Shown here piece by piece: positions 1-9,100 of a DNA stretch of 38,478 nucleotides. Each line of letters opens with the position of its first letter. The first letter of the stretch is position 1. The DNA lies in NCBI GenBank assembly GCA_023091735.1, contig JALKBU010000465.1, positions 1-38,478 of the forward strand, given 5' to 3'. Both the position numbers and the translations under genes were made by a program. Source of the stretch: Trichomonas tenax. Taxonomy: Eukaryota > Parabasalia > Trichomonadida > Trichomonadidae. The notes under the pieces were generated by a model that was not told the DNA's origin, ran no database searches, and worked only from the letters and a program-made list of their open reading frames with translations.

Positions 1-237
1 TTGATAGATATATAGACTGTGCCACTTATACCACTGGATAGACAACTATCAATATGCACATGAAAGTACTTTCAAATCGAAAAAATATTGATCAGATAAA
101 AAGTTATGAAGGTCGCGGGACTACACCGCAGAAGGAAAAATTTTCCCTGAAATATCATCTATTTTTTAATATGAGAAATATCTATTACTGAATTTACAAA
201 TAGTATATAGAACAAATATATGCATAAAACAACGCAA

Positions 238-467
238 TATGCAATTATGTGCCTTATATGCATATGAATTATCCATATGCATATAACTTACACATATGCA
301 TATGAATTTTACATATGCACATGGAAAACTATATGCATATAGAATTATCTGTGCATATGAAATCCTATATGCATATAAAACCTATATGCATTTCCGGCCT
401 CCATATGCATATAGGTCACCTAGTTGCAAACCAAAAAATTATATGCACAAGAGTCTATTATATAAAC
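238..467. repeat. TATGCATA-rich dispersed repeat, copy A
   Basis: This stretch is packed with the palindrome ATATGCATAT and variants (ATATGCACAT, CATATGCATA). It shares its left end (GCAATTATGTGCC) and right end (TCACCTAGTT.CAAACC through TATATGCACAAG.GTCTATT) with a second copy at 31633-31800 in the same orientation, so it is a dispersed repeat. It reads as tandem Tyr-Ala-Tyr or Met-His-Met peptides in several frames, which I take as a by-product of the palindrome. The right end runs into the 3' end of the minus-strand gene at 439-876 and supplies its stop codon. A 27-base core at 385-411 (with TTTCCGGCCTCC) is inverted relative to copy B. Confidence 0.8.
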
Positions 468-876
468 CATATTCAGAAGGTTTTAACTTATATCCATTCA
501 TAATAATTGGTTTACCAGATCTATTATAAACAGCAATATCATCAATACCATCTTTATTTACATCTGAATAATCAACTCTGTAACCTTTTTTCTCAGCCCA
601 TTTACCAACAGTAGCTTTCGATGATGCTACCGGAACCTTTTGAAGTTCCATTTTATGGTTAAGAATTAAATTAATCATAGTGTTATATAAATCATTTGAA
701 TATTCTGTATATCCACGACTAGAATGTTGTTCATCAATATCTTCAGGAATTTGATCTCTGTATTCTTCTAAAACGGGATCATCTCTAAGTTTTGGTCTAG
801 GAGTTCTATCCACAGGTATCCACTGAATATTATCTGTTGTATTTTTCTTAGGATAGTTCCTATTTTGAGGAATCAT
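439..876 (-). CDS. Maverick-like protein, 3' end replaced by repeat
   Basis: This 145-residue ORF starts at an ATG (876). It is hydrophilic and has a Ca-binding-type loop near the C-terminus, DVNKDGIDDIAVY (about residues 105-117), of the D-x-N-x-D-G kind seen in dockerin and EF-like loops. The last residues (LLCI) and the stop come from the TATGCATA repeat, so the original C-terminus is missing. Style and codon use (TTA, ATA, AAT rich) resemble the fragments at the right edge of the window, and I attribute it to a trichomonad Maverick/Polinton from memory of such elements, not from a search. Role unknown; a structural or virion-associated protein is only a guess. Confidence 0.5.
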   Translation of the reverse strand: MIPQNRNYPKKNTTDNIQWIPVDRTPRPKLRDDPVLEEYRDQIPEDIDEQHSSRGYTEYSNDLYNTMINLILNHKMELQKVPVASSKATVGKWAEKKGYRVDYSDVNKDGIDDIAVYNRSGKPIIMNGYKLKPSEYGLYNRLLCI

Positions 877-1407
877 TTTAATAAAAATAAAGAATCATAA
901 TTAATATAAATTATAGGTATTATTTACCAATGTTATTTTTTAAAATAATGTGGATTCACATACCATTTGGTTACAGTCAATCAATATGATTACCAAAATG
1001 TTATTTATCACAAAATTAATAATTGTTGTGGGTCAACCTTTTATAGGTATATCGCGTATCCATTCGGACGCAGCCCCATTAACGGGTCCACGATATTAAA
1101 TTATTTTAACATCGCGTATATTTGCGTCGATATATAATTTATCATGTTCTCTGAAAGATTTATATTTGTTCAATATTTCATTAATAGTTTCAGAAATGTT
1201 TAATTGGTATAACTTGATACAGCAATATGCAAATCATATGTAAAAGCATGAAATAATATGTAATATTATTTGATTGGATTGAAAAATTTCATTTGATGAT
1301 TAACTCTTACTCATTTTAATACATTACATCCTTCATATAACTATTCTGCAATGGAATGATTTTTTCAACGAACACATATGTAGTTATGATTAGAAAGAAA
1401 AAATACA
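877..1407. other. non-coding stretch with paired ATCGCGTAT motifs
   Basis: No ORF with protein-like composition was seen. Around 1050-1140 two blocks contain ATCGCGTAT followed by GCG-rich words (CGGACGCAGCCCC, TTTGCGTCGAT), unusually GC-rich for this spacer. They lie about 180-260 bases upstream of the Maverick-like gene at 439-876 and could belong to the same element. Confidence 0.35.
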
Positions 1408-1480
1408 ATTACATCGAGAATCGAACACTCGACTAATATGTCAAAATATACTTTTCCCATTAGACTAATTTGACATGTAA
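1408..1480 (-). pseudogene. tRNA-like fossil
   Basis: On the minus strand this 73-base stretch contains an A-box-like TTAGTCTAATGG, a B-box-like TGTTCGATTC, and a perfect 5-bp T-arm stem (TCGAG/CTCGA, but with a 9-base loop). The ends can pair five bases (TTACA/TGTAA). The anticodon arm is poor (a 4-bp stem with a 6-base loop) and spacing between the 5' end and the A box is too long. It looks like a decayed tRNA or a chance likeness; not a functional tRNA. Confidence 0.25.
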
Positions 1481-1789
1481 ATTTTCAAAATTGAACTTTT
1501 TATTTAATAAAATGCCAAAATTATGTTCTCTATAACTTAAGTTAGTAGAGCTTAGATATTTTAGTATGATCATCTATACTACCCCCTGTGTTTACCATTA
1601 AATTTACAAGGAAAATGAATCTGTGAAAGGGAGTGTCACAGCCTTTTGCAATCATGAATCTTTTGTTTCGAGCTTGATTTATTCATTCTTATTATGCTAT
1701 GTATTAGCAAAGTTTATATTCTATTCAAATTTATGTGTTTTAAAGCTTTAGTATCGAGATTTGTTTATTAGCAAAGATTATGATAATGT

Positions 1790-1960
1790 CATAATGAAAT
1801 CCTCTTAAATTTAGAGCACTAACACTATAGAAAAAATAAATACTTAACAAGAAGTAATTTATATTTACGATCCAATGGTTGACGAATAGGGCCACTTTCA
1901 AAACGGTACAGTACATAACTTTAATTGAACTTCCTATCTCAGAACAAGTTATGCTAATAT
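1790..1960 (+). repeat. decayed copy of the kinase promoter and 5' end
   Basis: Aligning 1791 onward with 2059 onward gives colinear similarity. ATAATGAAATC is identical in both. Then come GAGCACTAACACTATA against GAGTGCCAGCACTATA, a shared AAGAAG, CGATCCA against CGATGCA, and GAACTTCCTATCTCAGAACAA against AATACTTCCAGATCTCGAACAA. The copy lies about 269 bases upstream and covers the promoter plus roughly the first 30 codons of the kinase gene, with stops in every frame. By eye it is about 60-65 percent identical, so it is old. Confidence 0.45.
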
Positions 1961-2122
1961 TTAAATTAGATTCATCATTCAATTTGGTGAAATGTAGGGT
2001 GGGACCCTCTTGTTGTGTTAGTCACTTTTTGGAAAGAGACTTTTAAGGTTCTTATTGTATAATGAAATCATTTAAATGTTTGAGTGCCAGCACTATATAA
2101 AACCCAAATATCCAAAAAGAAG

Positions 2123-2137
2123 CCATTTTTACATTCG
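2123..2137 (+). promoter_or_regulatory. initiator-like element of the kinase gene
   Basis: CCATTTTTACATTCG directly precedes the ATG at 2138. It resembles the extended trichomonad initiator (TCA-Y-T-W-Y then CATTA) with C for the first T and one extra A. A leader of roughly a dozen bases would be normal for Trichomonas. Confidence 0.45.
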
Positions 2138-4528
2138 ATGCAGCAGTTAACATGCGGCATGATGAAGAGTGAGCTTAATAGAATACTTCCAGATCTCGAA
2201 CAATCTGCTGCCGAAGCTGCTGTTCATAAAAAGAAGTTCGAATTCTCTGTAAATCAAATACGAAATTTTATAACTTCATTTTGTCAGCAAGATGACGACA
2301 AAGTTCCAACAAAAGAACAAATATACGCTTTCAACGAGATCATTCTTGATTTTCAAGAGATTCACAAACTCTTTTGCCAATATCAGTTACATTGTTGGGC
2401 CCAATCATCAATCGAAAACACAAGTAACGGCGTTGCAACGCAGATATACACGTTATTCAATAGACTTAAAGCAAATACTTCAATACTCGATTTGACCGCT
2501 GCAGAATCGATTGAAAATGAATCTCCGCAATGGCTACAACTACACATTCTAGATCTCAAAGGAATTGCTACTTCATTCGCAATTTACCTTAAAAATACAG
2601 CAACACAAGATATTGTTGCAAAAATGATTGAAGAACGCTTAGAATCGCTTAATAAGTTTATAGACGAATACAAAGATGGTACAAAACCACATAGCATTCA
2701 TGTTTTTTCTCCAATTCCGTTTGTTTATCAACAATGGAGAATTGATCTCAATGATTTCGAAATGATTAAGGAAATTGGATCGGGAATATCCTCAAATGTA
2801 TTCTACGGAAAGTGCAAATCAACAGGAGAAGAAGTCGCAATCAAGAAATTAAAATTCAAAAAATTAAATGGCTCAAAATTACAGACATTCCAACGAGAAA
2901 TCTCAGTCTTGGCCGCTACACAGCATCCGTGTCTTTTGAAGTTCGTTGGAGCAACAGAAACAACTCCATTTTGCATTATCACTGAATGGATGCAATGTGA
3001 TACACTTTATAAAGAAATACACAAAACAAAGCAACTTGATGCAACAAAGCGTACAATGGCTGCTTTTGATATTGCCAGAGGAATGCAGTACTTGCATTCT
3101 AAATATATTATCCACAGAGATTTGAAATCATTGAATGTTTTGCTCGATAAAGAAGGTCATGCGAAAATTGGAGATTTTGGATATTCAAGGCCAGATAACG
3201 AAGGAACACACATGACACAGAACATAGGAACTCCACATTGGATGGCACCGGAATTGCTTGATTCAACAAAGTCTTATAATTCAAAGATTGACGTCTACGC
3301 TTATGGAATTGTTTTGTGGGAATTGGCATCTGGACAACAGCCTTATAGTAATCTTGAACCACCACAGATCATTGCACAAGTGTTAATAAATGACATTAGA
3401 CCACCAATGCCAGAAAATATCAATCCGCATTTGAGAGATTTAATCACGAAATGCTGGGATAGAAATCCAGATAGAAGACCAACATTTGATGATATCGTTA
3501 AGATGTTTTATTCTGTTCCTGTTATGCTTAATGGTTGCGATGAGGAGCAATTCATGAAATATGTTCACAGTGTCATTGGTGATGAAATCAAGAGAGAGAT
3601 TGAACTTGAAATGAAGTTGAAAGCAGCACAGAAAGATGAGACTGCATTAAATAAAGTTATTGATAGTTTTGTAACAGGAATCCCAGAAGATATGGTATCA
3701 AGGTGCTGGGAAACATTAGAAAAATTCCCAAGTGCATCTCCTACAACAATCGGTAGATTTGTAGGATACTTCTTGAATACAAAAATCAAAAATCAAGCAG
3801 CAAAAGTCATAAGAATGCTGCCTTGTGGATCATGCAATGCTCAAACGCTTGTTCATGCTATTGAAATCATTCCATCAGGAAGTGCTGATTATGATAATGA
3901 TATTTGCATCGCGGCATGCAAGAATGGATGTGCAGATTTATGCGTTGTCTATTGCAACTCACCGCAGATATTAAAAGTTGCTATGGAAGTTGTTGCAGAA
4001 ACAGGTGCTAAGGACACCTTGAGAGCAGCTGTTGCAGATAAATGTGTATTGTACATCGTAAATCAAGACAAGGCTCTTATGTGTTCCGCCATTAGATGTT
4101 TGATAGCATTAGGAGATGCACGAAGAATTACGCCACAAATATTGAAATCATTATTTAATTCCAAAGTTGCTCAATTCATTAATAATGGTTTGGTTGCTGT
4201 CTCGTCAATGTCCAAGAATGGTGTTGCATGCCCTCCAGAAGTAATTGATTCTATTTATGCGATGTCCAAAAATGAGGATCTTGCAAAAGATGCGTTAGTC
4301 TCTGTATGCATCGATATGAACGCTGCTCAATTAGTTTTATCCAAGATTGATACTTCTATGGATTATTCTGATATCGATTTCATTGCAAGGATTGCTTTGA
4401 GCTCTGCAAAACACAAAGAATTGTTTCCAGCAATTAACAATTTGTTGCAGAAAATCAAATACGATAAAGTCGACTTCGATGTTCAAAATGCAATCAGACT
4501 TGTTAAGCGATATATTAATCAAAGCTAG
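2138..4528 (+). CDS. TKL-type protein kinase with C-terminal helical repeats
   Basis: The protein is a 796-residue cytoplasmic kinase. The start is the ATG at 2138; an upstream in-frame GTG is preceded directly by a stop. Residues 1 to about 200 are helical and unrecognised. The kinase domain spans about 206-465: glycine loop IGSGISSNVF (from 213), VAIKK with catalytic Lys236, HRDLKSLN with Asp328, DFG at 346-348, GTPHWMAPE with APE at 370-372, and a WELASGQQPY helix. Lys in HRDLK with GTPHWMAPE and VAIKKL point to the tyrosine-kinase-like group. The rest, about 480-796, is all-helical, perhaps ARM/HEAT-like. All catalytic residues are present, so it should be active; substrate unknown. No transmembrane segment seen. 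It ends in TAG followed by AT-rich UTR. Confidence 0.88.
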   Translation: MQQLTCGMMKSELNRILPDLEQSAAEAAVHKKKFEFSVNQIRNFITSFCQQDDDKVPTKEQIYAFNEIILDFQEIHKLFCQYQLHCWAQSSIENTSNGVATQIYTLFNRLKANTSILDLTAAESIENESPQWLQLHILDLKGIATSFAIYLKNTATQDIVAKMIEERLESLNKFIDEYKDGTKPHSIHVFSPIPFVYQQWRIDLNDFEMIKEIGSGISSNVFYGKCKSTGEEVAIKKLKFKKLNGSKLQTFQREISVLAATQHPCLLKFVGATETTPFCIITEWMQCDTLYKEIHKTKQLDATKRTMAAFDIARGMQYLHSKYIIHRDLKSLNVLLDKEGHAKIGDFGYSRPDNEGTHMTQNIGTPHWMAPELLDSTKSYNSKIDVYAYGIVLWELASGQQPYSNLEPPQIIAQVLINDIRPPMPENINPHLRDLITKCWDRNPDRRPTFDDIVKMFYSVPVMLNGCDEEQFMKYVHSVIGDEIKREIELEMKLKAAQKDETALNKVIDSFVTGIPEDMVSRCWETLEKFPSASPTTIGRFVGYFLNTKIKNQAAKVIRMLPCGSCNAQTLVHAIEIIPSGSADYDNDICIAACKNGCADLCVVYCNSPQILKVAMEVVAETGAKDTLRAAVADKCVLYIVNQDKALMCSAIRCLIALGDARRITPQILKSLFNSKVAQFINNGLVAVSSMSKNGVACPPEVIDSIYAMSKNEDLAKDALVSVCIDMNAAQLVLSKIDTSMDYSDIDFIARIALSSAKHKELFPAINNLLQKIKYDKVDFDVQNAIRLVKRYINQS

Positions 4529-4615
4529 AAATATAATATTGTTTGTTTATAATAAAATTTTGAAATGATATAACAAACCAACGCACAGTGATTATAAGAA
4601 TCTTGAACTTGCATT
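4529..4615. other. 3' flank of the kinase gene
   Basis: AT-rich sequence with ATAATAAAATTTTG about 25 bases after the stop, compatible with the TAAA-type polyadenylation signal of trichomonads. Nothing else is visible. Confidence 0.3.
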
Positions 4616-4720
4616 TGTAAAATAAAAATCTACATGACAAATATGCAATTTACATAACAGAATCTATAATTTAATTTACATGACATATGTGAAATTTACA
4701 TGTCATATTTTAATCTAGTA
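4616..4720 (+). repeat. 20-bp degenerate tandem array upstream of the LRR gene
   Basis: Four or five units of about 20 bases, such as TTTACATGACATATGTGAAA and TTTACATGTCATATTTTAAT, run up to the LRR gene's ATG at 4721. The same 20-bp motif forms a longer array at 24888-25112 just upstream of the S8 gene. Confidence 0.65.
4703..4709 (+). promoter_or_regulatory. initiator-like TCATATT of the LRR gene
   Basis: TCATATT fits the trichomonad initiator core TCA-Y-(T/A), with +1 A about 16 bases before the ATG at 4721. It lies inside the last unit of the 20-bp array, so the array unit itself carries an initiator-like word. Confidence 0.4.
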
Positions 4721-7500
4721 ATGGATATTACTGAATTAAAGAATTTTTTAGATGAAAATACATTTCGTATATTTTATTTCTAACCAAAGAGAAGTTACTT
4801 GCTATATCAAGATGGGGAACCAACGAGTTACCTCTTTTCGCCTCTGAAATTGAATATAAAGGAAAAACTCAACCGGTAACAGCGAGTGGCTACTTGCTCA
4901 TTACCATTGGAGCGATCTATATATTCAAAAGAAAGGTATTTGGAGGCGCTGCGATTAGACATCACATTTCACCTTTCGATATAGTCAACTTAGATCATGC
5001 AGGTGATAAATTAACGATGTACTTGAAAGATAATAACGATAAATATAACTTTGATAAGCCTCGTATCCCTATAGAAACGATGAAATTAACTGATTATTAT
5101 TTGGATACAGATTCAGAAGGAAACCATAGAGAATTTCACCAGCATTACTCAATCACTATCAAAAACAAACAACTAATCCGAAGAATTGCATTGACAATTT
5201 ACTCGATTTGCGAATGTGCGTTATGGAAAGTGGAAGCTTTGCTTCATCCGAAATTCAGATCAAATCAAATGAAGTTCCCATCCTTCCACAGTCCTGTTTT
5301 CAAAGGCTTACTTGAAAAACGTGCGATTATTATGTCGCATTATGCTTTTCCAGATGCTAAAAACTTGGAAGCAGCGGAATACTTTTCCACTAAGTGGAAG
5401 GACTGTCCGAGTTTCGTTATTTCACGTGGTTTCCATCCCGCAATTTATGCGCGACCTTTTGCAAACTCATTAGGATTCGAATATAAGCTTAGATCTGTTT
5501 GTTTTGATGATGCTCAATTCAAAGAATTTCCAGAATTTGTCAATATCCTTGCGAAAAGTGCAATCACGATCAATACAATTGCTTTTGCGAATTACAAGAG
5601 TAATTATAATGCTGAATTCGATTTCCAGGATCTCAAAGATATAAAAATTCTGAACTGGATGATTATCAGCAGCAATCTTGATATCGTGATGAATTTCGTT
5701 GATGCTTGCATTAAAGCTGATTTTGCACCACACAGACTCATTTACGGACGAACAACACTCAATCAACAAAACACAGGCAAGTTCTTTGATGCAATCTCAA
5801 GGATCAAAGGACTCCATGCTGTTAAGCTTTTCGAATTAAGCTTTGTTGTTCCAAGATTTGATGCTATTCAAAATTTCGTTAGAACAATGGCATCACTTGT
5901 TGAAATTGAAATATCCCACAGCAGCTATGATGGCAGCCAGTTGTTAAACACAATATGCGACTGCGATTCCAACATCATGGTCGTTAACTTAACGAATTGC
6001 AAATTCAGTTATGTCTCGAAATTCAATCTTCCAAAGAAAATTGCTGCGTTTGACTTTTCAAACTCATTATTTCAAGGAACATCTCTTCGCGATATAATCC
6101 AATACTGTGTTGAAACTCCTAGCGAAAGCAAGTTTGCTCTCAGGCTCAAGAATATCAGAATTTCAGAATCCGATTTGCTTAATCTCAAGTCACTGAAACC
6201 TTCTCAGAATTCAAATCTTTATGAGTTTGATTTCTCCGGAAACTTCATTCCTAAAGGCGCTTATACAGAGATCCTCAACTTCTTGGCTTCACAGACAGCA
6301 ATGAGAATGCTTTGCTTAGAGTCGATTACATCTGATGCGATGACAAGAGTTGTTCCAAGAATTGCAAGATACGTCAAGCAATCTGAAATCGATACATTCT
6401 TCATCAACGGTCGCATTGCTCCTCGTGAGTATTCTTCAATGCTTATGACACTCCTCGAAAGGAACAAATTGAAGAGATTGCGCATGGTCAACAGTGGTGC
6501 TGGAAATCTTGCTATTAAGCTTCTGAAAGATTTGATCAGCTATTATCCAATCGTTGAAATTGCATGCGATGGATTTAAGCCAGACACAACTACTGAAGAT
6601 GCAATTTCGGAGCTTTGGTATACTATTGCAAGATCGCAAACAATCAAGTACTGTGACCAACCCAAGAAAGATGTTCCATCAATCACCAAGAAGAAGAATG
6701 CTGAACCATGGCAGCCATTCTTATCGATGCCATACAGATTGCCACCACACGAGTTCAACGTTGATATTCTTGCAAGAGTAAGAGAAGCGTGTGGTTTGCA
6801 GCCGATCGCTGAACCAAACTTCAAGCCAGTCGATCCAAATCTGATTGTGGCAGCAGAAGAGGAAGAGAAGAATGAAGATGAGGAAACAGAAGCCAAGAAG
6901 CAACAAGAGTCATTTGTTGAAGGTGATGACCTCAATGAGCCAATTGCTAAGCCGAAGCCTGAGGCAAAGAACGACTTAATTGATGATGAACCGATGTTCG
7001 AGTATTATTCTGATGAAGAAGAGACAAATGATCAGGATGTATCTGTTTCTCGCAAATCCAGCAACACAAGAAGAAGGAGGTCAACTGCTGCAAGGCCTTC
7101 TAATTCCGGGAGATCGCAAATATCTTCTTCGAACAATGCCAAAGCTGCTGATTCTTCTTCGTCTTCAGATGACGAGAAGCCTCCACAGAGAGCTTCAGTC
7201 ATGGTGTCCGAAGTCGTTCGTACCCCAGAGCCAATGGACGGTGCAGAGAAACCTCAAGAAAAGCAACCTGATGTCCCACCTCCGAATAGAGGAGAACCAA
7301 GGAGAGAAGAGCCGAAGAAGTCATCTTCATCATCTGAAGATGAAAAGCCTAAGAAACCAGCCAAGAAAGAAGAATCTTCATCATCAGACTTCGACTTCAA
7401 TGAGTTGCTTAACAAGGTTGGTGCCAATCCTGATGATAAGTCAGACTCTTCTGATTTATCGGATCTCATAGGTTCAAGTACATCATCACTGGATCTTTAA
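4721..7500 (+). CDS. CARMIL-like leucine-rich repeat protein (two exons)
   Basis: The main open frame has no ATG in its first part and runs upstream, without stops, to about 4756 in a different frame from the ATG at 4721. Removing 4767-4789 joins them: exon 1 (4721-4766, 15 codons plus one base) to exon 2 (4790-7500), giving 918 residues. Residues about 25-130 resemble the PH-like N-terminus of CARMIL proteins (hydrophobic ITIGAIYIFKRK strand). Residues about 165-640 are irregular leucine-rich repeats, for example FDFSNSLF and LYEFDFSGNFIP. The tail (about 690-918) is acidic and Ser-rich (EEEEKNEDEE, SSSSSDDEKPP, KKSSSSSEDEKPKKP) and probably disordered and phosphorylated. CARMIL proteins bind capping protein and control actin; that role is inferred from the fold, and no CPI motif was recognised. 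If the intron is wrong, the gene carries a frameshift near its start. Confidence 0.75.
4767..4789 (+). other. candidate 23-nt spliceosomal intron
   Basis: It begins GTATAT, close to the trichomonad 5' splice consensus GTATGT. It contains CTAAC eight bases from its end, matching the branch-point part of the trichomonad ACTAACACACAG 3' signal, and it ends in AAAG. Removing exactly these 23 bases completes codon C|AG and restores one frame from the ATG at 4721 to the stop at 7500. Without splicing, the ATG frame stops at TAA 4781-4783. Confidence 0.6.
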
Positions 7501-7607
7501 GTTATTTGTTGATTATTTTATCGAATTTTATATTTTAAATATGAATTATTTATAGGTTATGTAGTTAATATTCATCATTTCTTGATTTCAAACTCGACAA
7601 ATATTAA

Positions 7608-7930
7608 AAAATGGGCACTTGAAAAAAATTTCTTCGGCAAGTGGCGGAAACTCGATTTTTAGCTCACAGGGATAACTTTTGGCTAAGTTGTTTAAACCAT
7701 ATGTACAAAATCTTTCTAAGTATAATATATGAAAGATATATCTATTATAGTCCATCCATTCATAAAATATCATTTAAATCACAGAACAAAACATAGCTTT
7801 GCAATGAAGTTCTTCACTAATTATAATCTATGAACAGTGTATAGTATTTATAATGAAATCAAATAGATTGTTGTCGATGATAAATAGGTGTATCTCATCA
7901 CAAAATTGCAATTATTTGCTTTTCTCCAAA
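7608..7930 (-). repeat. dispersed repeat of about 320 bp, copy 1 (minus)
   Basis: Read on the minus strand this stretch is colinear with 29516-29832 on the plus strand. Shared words include ACCTATTTATCATCGACAAC, CTATACA, TTATAAT.AGT.AAG, GATTT.GTACAT and GTGAG.TAAAAA.CGAGTTT. Similarity is about 65-70 percent by eye with small gaps. A short ORF inside (7588-7773 minus) is interrupted in the other copy, so I treat the unit as a non-coding or long-dead gene repeat. Confidence 0.7.
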
Positions 7931-8260
7931 CAAAACATTCTTATTATTCGTAGATTATTTATATGTGTTATTGTGACAAAAATAATGATGGTTACTTTTT
8001 TACCCGCGGAAATTTGAAGGGTTTATCAAATTGAGAAGAAAAGAGCGGGAAAAATTGAAAAGACACAAAATGTGACATTTTTCCCATTTAGTCTGCTCAT
8101 TGTGCCTGGGTGTAACGGACCCAAACACTGTAATTGGGTTAGATGCATCTGGTCGATATTATCCTTGGTATTTGGTCAATCTGCTGAGATTAGCAGATTG
8201 ATTAAGTATTTTTCGTATGGATACTAGTTGAATGGATGTCACGTACATCAAAACTAGCTT
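7931..8260. other. intergenic, no gene seen
   Basis: AT-rich spacer with a slightly GC-richer block at 8095-8180 (GTGCCTGGGTGTAACGGACC, GGGTTAGATGCATCTGG). AATCTGCTGAGATTAGCAGATT around 8180-8200 forms a perfect AATCTGCT/AGCAGATT 8-bp hairpin. No promoter or ORF was recognised. Confidence 0.4.
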
Positions 8261-8782
8261 CTAAAGCTTTTCTGCTACTGTAGACTCCTTTTCTTGTATG
8301 ATGCCCAGCATTTGTCCATAGATTCTGTCACTGTGCATCATGGAGGTGCTGAACCCAGCACCGTCCCACTCATGATTTTTGATAAGAAATGTTTCATAAA
8401 TGTTTAATTGATTTACCCTGAGTCTATCAAAACTATCATGAGTATGAATCTTATTTCCTTTAGTATCAATTTTATTTAATGCTTCTGTCAAATCTAACGT
8501 CGATGCTTTATCATTTAATTTATTCTTTACGTCAATAATTCCTTGTTCGGTTTGTTCGATTCTCATTGACAATTTATGGGTTTTATAAGTCAAATCATTA
8601 TTAATCTTTTGAACTTCTGTTTTGCTCGCTTTAATCAGTAATGTGTCATTAATCGTCTGCAAATCATCGTTAAACTTTCGAACTTCGTCTTTGTCGGCCT
8701 TTAATGTTAAACTTTCACTATTTTTGATTACTTCTTTCCCGATATCAAATAGTTCATATATATATGGCTGATGCATTATCAT
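8261..8782 (-). CDS. coiled-coil protein, fibre-like, possible mobile-element gene
   Basis: This is a 173-residue ORF from an ATG at 8782; a second ATG follows two codons later. About residues 20-95 show heptad-type repeats of the KADKDEV, KASKTEV, NDKASTLDL kind, common in trimeric fibre stalks of phages and large DNA elements. A non-coiled C-terminal part follows with HTHDSFDRLRVNQL and EWDGAGFSTSMMH. No signal peptide or membrane segment is seen. Neighbours are a 21-bp satellite and a decayed gene on the same strand, so it may be a surviving piece of a mobile element. Function is unknown, and whether it is expressed cannot be told. Confidence 0.5.
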   Translation of the reverse strand: MIMHQPYIYELFDIGKEVIKNSESLTLKADKDEVRKFNDDLQTINDTLLIKASKTEVQKINNDLTYKTHKLSMRIEQTEQGIIDVKNKLNDKASTLDLTEALNKIDTKGNKIHTHDSFDRLRVNQLNIYETFLIKNHEWDGAGFSTSMMHSDRIYGQMLGIIQEKESTVAEKL

Positions 8783-8819
8783 TAATCATTGCATCATAAA
8801 ATATGCATTCAAATCATTG

Positions 8820-9015
8820 GATCTTGTAGATATAGAAGTGAATCATGTAGATATAGAAGTTAATTTTGTAGATATAGAAGATATATCTTGTATATATAAA
8901 AGTGAACTTTGCAGATATAGAAGTTAATCTTGTCGATATAGAAGATACTCTTGTAGATATAGAAGTGAATCATGTAGATATAAAAGTGAAGCTTGTAGAT
9001 ATAGAAATGAATCTT
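8820..9015. repeat. 21-bp tandem satellite (GTAGATATAGAAGTGAATCAT-type)
   Basis: About nine units of 21 bases, such as GTAGATATAGAAGTGAATCAT, GTAGATATAGAAGTTAATTTT and GTAGATATAGAAGATACTCTT, lie in a row with point differences. Because 21 is a multiple of three, open frames persist on both strands: VDIEVNL heptads on plus, FYIYKIH-type on minus. Whether any is translated is unknown; I see no protein-like flank on the plus strand. Confidence 0.85.
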
Positions 9016-9100
9016 GATTTCAATACTCTGTTCCTTGCAAGGTTTGTTAATTTCTTCTTTTCCTTTCAGACACATTGGGAGTGATGCACCATTGAAAACG

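Noticed and set aside
296..529. 77-codon ORF of YAY/MHM repeats in the TATGCATA repeat
   Set aside because: The peptide is a direct by-product of the palindrome, appears in several frames, and the corresponding ORF in copy B differs in extent.
1810..1830. ACTAACACTATAG as a 3' splice site for an upstream kinase exon
   Set aside because: One extra base compared with the consensus, no GTATGT partner or coding exon upstream, and the sequence lies in a decayed copy of the 5' region.
2084..2137. Kinase ORF extended upstream to a GTG
   Set aside because: A stop codon lies directly before it, GTG is not a normal eukaryotic start, and an initiator-like element sits at 2123-2137 right before the ATG at 2138.
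6543..7471. Several long ORFs in other frames of the LRR gene tail
   Set aside because: They are shadows of the Ser/Glu/Lys-rich low-complexity coding sequence.
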